Shown here one piece after another: positions 5,342 through 9,712 of a stretch of DNA of 9,712 nt (the first letter of the stretch is position 1; every line of letters starts with the position of its first letter). The DNA comes from Spirochaeta sp. (GTDB lineage: Bacteria > Spirochaetota > Spirochaetia > DSM-2461). The stretch lies in NCBI GenBank assembly GCA_030592625.1, contig JAUVIY010000079.1, positions 1 to 9,712 on the forward strand, read 5' to 3'. The notes under the pieces were generated by a model. That model made no database searches. It was not told where the DNA came from and saw only the letters and a program-made list of their open reading frames with translations. The translations under genes were made by a program, and so were the position numbers.

Positions 5342-6207
5342 TGTTTGGACGAGACCGCCAAATCCTCCACCGGCAGATTTCCCGCCCTCTCCTTCACCCG
5401 GGATGAATATTTGAAGGCTGGTACCATATGGGCGTCCTTCGCCGGTACGGTGAGTTCCTTGCCGGTCGCCGGGTTCCTGCCGATCCGGGCCTTTTGGGCC
5501 GGCTTGAGGTTCAGAGAAAGTCGGCCGAGTTGTCCCAGAGGAACCGTATTGCCCATGAGCATTCCGGTTTCCAGTAAAACGGCATAATCGTCCAGGAGAT
5601 TCCGTACGGCCTTCTGGGTCATCCCGTTGTTGTCCGCCAGATAACGGACCATGGACTTCTTGTCGAACTGACCCGGACCGCCGGTTTCCGGGTAGGTGAA
5701 ATGGCGGTTCAGGTGAACGAAGGAGTTGGTGAGGAACACCATGGCTTCGCGGATTCGCTGTTCCTGTTCCTCGGCTCCCAATCCCGCAGGAACCGCCGCA
5801 ATGCGGTACACAGCCGAGGTGTGCTTCACGGGAGAACCGGTAAAGGAGGCTTTTTCGCCGACCCGAAGTCCGCCGTCCATGGATATACCCTCGCCTCTGA
5901 TGATATCCGGAACGTCGGAACGCATCTTGATGCTGGCATATTCGAAGCGCCGTGATGATCCGGGTCCCAATGCCACCAGGGAGCCGGAATAGGTGGTGAG
6001 AATCATGCCCCGGGGATCATCGGCTCCGGCTGAGTCGACAAAGGTCATCCCCAGAAGTCCGATCTGCTCCTCGAACAGCCGGTTCTTTTCGATCCAGAGT
6101 TCTTTCAGTCTTGGCAGGGCATCGTCTTTTTTTGCCCAGTCTTCATTCGACGAGACCACGAGTTCTTCAAGGTGTCCGGCAACTTCCGCCGGTAATCCAT
6201 TTTCCAT
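5338..6207 (-). CDS. HU/IHF-family DNA-binding domain fused to an unknown N-terminal region
   Basis: The product has 289 residues. Residues about 181-275 match the HU/IHF fold: a helical start (KKSMVRYLADNNGMTQKAV), a strand with GQLGRLSLNL (225-234), the DNA-embracing arm with GRNPATGKE at 243-251, and the terminal VPAFKYSSRVKERA. The first 180 residues belong to no family I recognise. They contain a charged helical start, then a beta-rich part, and a segment ending LNRHFTYPETGGPG. Ordinary HU is about 90 residues, so this is a threefold-longer architectural protein. The ATG at 6207 has a strong ribosome binding site (GGAGG, 6213-6217, 5-base spacing). It is the first gene of the leftward run and overlaps the SWIM gene. 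DNA binding is likely; whether it bends DNA non-specifically or acts at particular sites is not visible. Confidence 0.8.
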   Translation of the reverse strand: MENGLPAEVAGHLEELVVSSNEDWAKKDDALPRLKELWIEKNRLFEEQIGLLGMTFVDSAGADDPRGMILTTYSGSLVALGPGSSRRFEYASIKMRSDVPDIIRGEGISMDGGLRVGEKASFTGSPVKHTSAVYRIAAVPAGLGAEEQEQRIREAMVFLTNSFVHLNRHFTYPETGGPGQFDKKSMVRYLADNNGMTQKAVRNLLDDYAVLLETGMLMGNTVPLGQLGRLSLNLKPAQKARIGRNPATGKELTVPAKDAHMVPAFKYSSRVKERAGNLPVEDLAVSSKQ

Positions 6208-6227
6208 AACATCCTCCGGTTCTTAAA

Positions 6228-6256
6228 AGTATACCCCGGAATTCCGGTATTGGGAA
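6228..6256 (-). promoter_or_regulatory. Predicted promoter of the leftward operon with a palindrome in the spacer
   Basis: On the minus strand TTCCCA (6251-6256) and TATACT (6228-6233) are 17 bases apart, matching sigma70-type -35 and -10 elements at 4/6 and 5/6 positions. Transcription would begin near 6221, just ahead of GGAGG (6213-6217). The spacer contains a perfect 12-bp palindrome, CCGGAATTCCGG (6236-6247), which could be an operator. The divergent plus-strand gene begins at 6309, so this region probably serves both directions. I could not pick a plus-strand promoter. Confidence 0.4.
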
Positions 6257-6308
6257 AACACGCTTGTCGACATCCGGGAGCAAGGCTATCATCCACGCGA
6301 GGTACTCC

Positions 6309-9300
6309 GTGGAAAAACGCAGCATAGAACGGCACCTGATGGAGGAATTCATCCACCTCGATGGAGGAGAAGGCGCCATACCTGCCCGTACAGTCGATGT
6401 CAGCCGGAATGGGATGCGAGTCATCGTAAACCGGCCTCATGGATTCGAGAAAATCCGAAGAATCTCGGTTAATCTCCCCGGGGCCGGGGGAGACGGCATT
6501 CCATGCCGTATCAGACGCAGCGAACAGGGTGCGGATCAGTGGGAATTCGGTCTGGAGTTCGACGGAGAAACCGATGCCAGGATGCTGCTTATCGAGCGCT
6601 GGCTGGATAGCCTTGAGAATCAGCGTCCCGAGACCGATTCGGCTCCCACCGAATCGCGCCAGGTCCCCAGGACACGCTGCACAATTACAGAGATCAGATG
6701 CACCGACAGACCACTCGAAGTGTTCTCTGCCGAGGACATCTCGGTTGACGGTATGCTGCTCCGGGCCAGTGGGATGGTTTCCAGTGGAGACAGGTTGAAG
6801 CTGGCGATGAGGCTCCCCGAAAACAACCGTGAAATCCTCTTCACCGGGCGCATAGCCTACCTGGTGGACAACGGACCCGAATCTCCATTCTCAGCGGGAA
6901 TCGCCGTGGAGGACATGAAGGAGACAGACTGCAACCGGCTCCGAAAATTTATCGTCGATATCGCCTCTGGCGCCGCCATGCTGGAGTACCACAAACTCCT
7001 CGAGAGAGAAGAGCCCTCCGAAGAGTTCCGCGTTGACGGTGAAGAAGCCGTAAGACTGTTGCGACTCTTATGCGATGAAGGCCTGACGATAAACCACCTC
7101 GATGAGATAGGCCTGCGGATTCTGGAAACACGGATTGAGGAAATCCGGGGCAGTGAATTCCGTGCGCCGGCCCCGGAATCCAGGACAGGTACGGCATTCT
7201 TCTCATTTACTCAGGATAGTGCCTCTTACTCCTTTTCCGCGGAACGGTCGGGATGGACGGATGGAATCGGGTTATTCGGTATCCCTTCAATCATCTACCG
7301 CGGTGAAAAACGCGCCGGCCACCGAAATACCGACAACGGCCGAATCGAACTCACATTTTCGTCTCCCTGGAATACGGTATCCGGCCGCGTGATTGATTCC
7401 AGTCGACGGGGGATTCTCTGTGAGCTTCCCGTAGAGGTATTTACCGGCCGGCCGCCGGCGGCCGGCCAGTCTCTGGAGATTTCCCTGAACGGTAAGTCAA
7501 TCCCCGGAGAAGTGCGCCATATCGTCGATGACTTTAATGGAGAGGGAAATGCGATCTACCGAATCGGATTGGAAACCGGCATCCGAAGGCGCGAACCCGC
7601 ATCGATGGTTTACGACGCTGATACCTGGAGTCAATCATGGAACGGTCCTCAGCGACCTCTGGGCGATCCGGTACTGATTCGGCCTCGCACCGTGTCCTAC
7701 ACGGATCATGAAGGACGGGAAATAGTTGCACTACTGCACATCAGTCATCCTGATGAGCCCTGCATCGCTGTCGTTATTCCTCCGGCCTTCGGAAAGAAAA
7801 AAGAAGCACTGGGTCCACTGGCTCTCACCCTGATGACTCATTTCGCCGCCGCCGGGGAGAACCTGGCAGTCCTCAGATATGACGGGATCAACCGGCCCGG
7901 TGAGAGCGCGAATGCCAACAGTAATGCCCGCCGGGGCTATGAAATGATCGGTTACAGAATCGATCAGGGCTACACCGATCTGGAAGCGAGCATGCGATGG
8001 GTTCAGGACAATGATATGTTCCGGGCGGATAAGACGGTACTGATTTCCTTCAGCATGGCGGCGCTGGATGCGCGGCGCCTCCAGTCGACACCGGGCGCCC
8101 CCCGGGCGGATTACTGGATCAGCGTCATGGGCGTCAGTTCGGCCCAGGGTACCCTGAGAAACATTCTCGGCGGCCTGGACGTTATCGCCAATCACCGCAT
8201 GGGCCTGCCTATAGGGACAATGGGCATGCTGGGACAGCTCATCGACATGGACCGGATGGCCGCCGACATGACCCGATTGGGATATGCCACCGCAGCCGAC
8301 GCCCGTGAGGCCATGTCCCGAATCGAATCACCGGTCACCTGGCTTTACGGCGCCCACGACAAATGGATGATTCCCGAAGAGATTCGCGATGTCATGAGCA
8401 TCGATTCACCGGGAGGCCGTGAAATAATCGAGGTGCCCACGGCCCATAACCTGCGCACCAGTGACCATGCAATATCAACATTCCAGATGATTTCCGATAC
8501 CATCCTGCGCCGGCTGGCGGACAAGGACGTTCCCCCAGTCTCTCCGGACAAGGGGGAAATGCTCGATCTCCTCACCCGGGAAAGAGAGCGGGTGATGGAA
8601 TATGAGAAACTGGATGCCCGGCGTTACTGGAAGGGATACCTGGTTGGTGAGAACGTAGGTGAAGAAGGTTATGACTTCTACCGTAAACTCGCCGAGTTTC
8701 GGGATTTCATCCGGATGGAAGTATCCCTGCTGGATCCACAGCCGGGAGAGTCTATCGCCGACATGGGCTGTGGAACCGGATTGGTGAGCGAAGTCATTCT
8801 CTCATTCCTGGCCGAAGGAAACCGTAACCTTGCGGGAACCCGGTTCACCGCCGTCGATCTGGTGGATGAAGCACTGACTAAAGCCAGGAATAAATACCGT
8901 GATCTCTGTACCTTGCACCCGAATCTTGAAGCGGTGGATGATTCCTGGATCGCCATGGATCTGGAGCCTGATGCCCTGGCGGGACTGAGGATGGCAGTCG
9001 GGCGCCCGAAAGGCAATCCGGCGGGTCTTGAAGACCTGCGGGACAGGGTAATTGGACTGAAATCCGACATCATCGACCGACTGGGGGGATTTTCTCCCGA
9101 CATGATGTCCGAAGTACTGAAGGGTAGTCGCATTGCCCCGGAGATTCGGAAGGTACTGGATGACAAATTATCTCCCTGTGACACTCTGGTTCTGGAAGAC
9201 TTAAATCGGGCCGCCCGGTTTATCATCGGCGATCTGGACGAGGAAGACATGAAGCCTTCCCGGCGCCTGGGAACTGGAAGACTCAATGCCGGCCGCCTGG

Positions 9301-9712
9301 CTCAGGTTCGAAGTTCGGATCTCTTCCTGGCCGTTCTGAATTTCGGTGACTGGAGACGGGACGGACAACTTCCTCTGGAAGATGGTGTTTTCGATGCCAT
9401 CTGCGGTAGTTTGTTTCTGTCCTATCTCTTCGCTCCGGGAGAAGCCGTGAAGGAATTCACTCGGATGCTCAAACCCGGCGGACGGCTGCTTATATCGACA
9501 ATGAAACCCGACAGCGACATCTCGGGGATTTTCACCCGCTACATCCAGGAACAATCCGTCCTGGATGCCCAGTCGGCTGAAGACGAGGAACGGGAACGAA
9601 ACCTGAGAGAAGCCCGCTCCATGCTCAATGAAGCGGCGGCGCTTTTCTCTCTTGAAGAAGACGGCTGGTTCCGCTTTTTCGATGAGAATGAGATTATTCC
9701 CATGATGAGAAA
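6309..9712 (+). CDS. Giant PilZ x3 / LuxD-like acyl-transferase / SAM-methyltransferase fusion (3' end outside window)
   Basis: At least 1134 codons run off the right edge. The frame is open from 6210. I prefer GTG at 6309, because GAGG (6299-6302) lies 6 bases upstream and the protein then begins with the PilZ motif. PilZ 1: RxxxR R4-R8, DVSRNG 30-35, GLEF 81-84. PilZ 2: R117-R121, DISVDG 143-148. PilZ 3 (weaker): R335-R339, DSSRRG 363-368. These motifs bind c-di-GMP in known PilZ proteins. Residues about 455-737 form an alpha/beta hydrolase resembling LuxD (RYDGINRPGES at 523-533, GVSSAQGTL at 608-616), with probable triad Ser582, Asp684, His713. Residues about 770 onward are a class I methyltransferase: ADMGCGTG 817-824, Asp850, FDAI 1028-1031, LKPGG 1054-1058. 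About 120 extra residues lie between Asp850 and FDAI. It is divergent from the HU/SWIM/GGDEF operon. A c-di-GMP-controlled acyl- or lipid-modifying enzyme is inferred; the substrate is unknown. Confidence 0.85.
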   Translation, partial: MEKRSIERHLMEEFIHLDGGEGAIPARTVDVSRNGMRVIVNRPHGFEKIRRISVNLPGAGGDGIPCRIRRSEQGADQWEFGLEFDGETDARMLLIERWLDSLENQRPETDSAPTESRQVPRTRCTITEIRCTDRPLEVFSAEDISVDGMLLRASGMVSSGDRLKLAMRLPENNREILFTGRIAYLVDNGPESPFSAGIAVEDMKETDCNRLRKFIVDIASGAAMLEYHKLLEREEPSEEFRVDGEEAVRLLRLLCDEGLTINHLDEIGLRILETRIEEIRGSEFRAPAPESRTGTAFFSFTQDSASYSFSAERSGWTDGIGLFGIPSIIYRGEKRAGHRNTDNGRIELTFSSPWNTVSGRVIDSSRRGILCELPVEVFTGRPPAAGQSLEISLNGKSIPGEVRHIVDDFNGEGNAIYRIGLETGIRRREPASMVYDADTWSQSWNGPQRPLGDPVLIRPRTVSYTDHEGREIVALLHISHPDEPCIAVVIPPAFGKKKEALGPLALTLMTHFAAAGENLAVLRYDGINRPGESANANSNARRGYEMIGYRIDQGYTDLEASMRWVQDNDMFRADKTVLISFSMAALDARRLQSTPGAPRADYWISVMGVSSAQGTLRNILGGLDVIANHRMGLPIGTMGMLGQLIDMDRMAADMTRLGYATAADAREAMSRIESPVTWLYGAHDKWMIPEEIRDVMSIDSPGGREIIEVPTAHNLRTSDHAISTFQMISDTILRRLADKDVPPVSPDKGEMLDLLTRERERVMEYEKLDARRYWKGYLVGENVGEEGYDFYRKLAEFRDFIRMEVSLLDPQPGESIADMGCGTGLVSEVILSFLAEGNRNLAGTRFTAVDLVDEALTKARNKYRDLCTLHPNLEAVDDSWIAMDLEPDALAGLRMAVGRPKGNPAGLEDLRDRVIGLKSDIIDRLGGFSPDMMSEVLKGSRIAPEIRKVLDDKLSPCDTLVLEDLNRAARFIIGDLDEEDMKPSRRLGTGRLNAGRLAQVRSSDLFLAVLNFGDWRRDGQLPLEDGVFDAICGSLFLSYLFAPGEAVKEFTRMLKPGGRLLISTMKPDSDISGIFTRYIQEQSVLDAQSAEDEERERNLREARSMLNEAAALFSLEEDGWFRFFDENEIIPMMR

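Noticed and set aside
7731..8195. Minus-strand frame of 154 codons
   Set aside because: It lies opposite the LuxD-like domain, whose triad residues and LuxD-like segments are on the plus strand.
8678..9286. Minus-strand frame of 202 codons
   Set aside because: It runs antisense to the methyltransferase region and is Ser/Arg-rich with no motif. The plus-strand frame carries motif I and the LKPGG motif.

Overview
The window looks like a bacterial chromosome segment of moderate to high GC, with a more AT-rich left end. The protein families fit a free-living spirochaete (Spirochaetota) best: paired cyclic-nucleotide-binding/GGDEF proteins, a DHH phosphoesterase, an HU-type domain fused to a long unknown N-terminus, and multi-PilZ proteins. 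No ribosomal or other taxonomic marker is present, so this placement is tentative.

Left end (1-934): this resembles the boundary of an integrated element. A 3' half of tRNA-Leu(GAG) (420-471) with its terminator lies next to AT-rich DNA that carries helically phased GATAA repeats. A structured GC-rich repeat (546-689) follows, flanked by an inverted and a direct copy of the same tRNA T-arm/acceptor end. No complete tRNA is present. A small ORF of unknown function (9-215) lies on the element side.

Middle (935-6207): a lone lipoprotein gene on the plus strand meets a leftward run of genes. In transcription order these are an HU-domain protein with a novel N-terminus, a SWIM zinc-finger protein, a CNB-GGDEF protein with a degenerate active site, a CNB-GGDEF protein with an intact active site, a DHH/DHHA1 phosphoesterase, and the wreck of a PPP-type metallophosphatase. 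Nearly all junctions are 4-base ATGA overlaps, so translation is probably coupled. The three signalling genes form a compact cyclic-nucleotide/c-di-GMP module.

Right (6309-end): a divergently transcribed, very long ORF runs off the window (at least 1134 codons). It appears to encode three PilZ-like domains, a LuxD-like acyl-transferase/thioesterase (alpha/beta hydrolase) domain, and a class I SAM-dependent methyltransferase domain with a large insertion. This combination is unfamiliar to me. Beside a GGDEF operon it suggests a c-di-GMP-controlled acyl- or lipid-processing enzyme. It is the most interesting object in the window.
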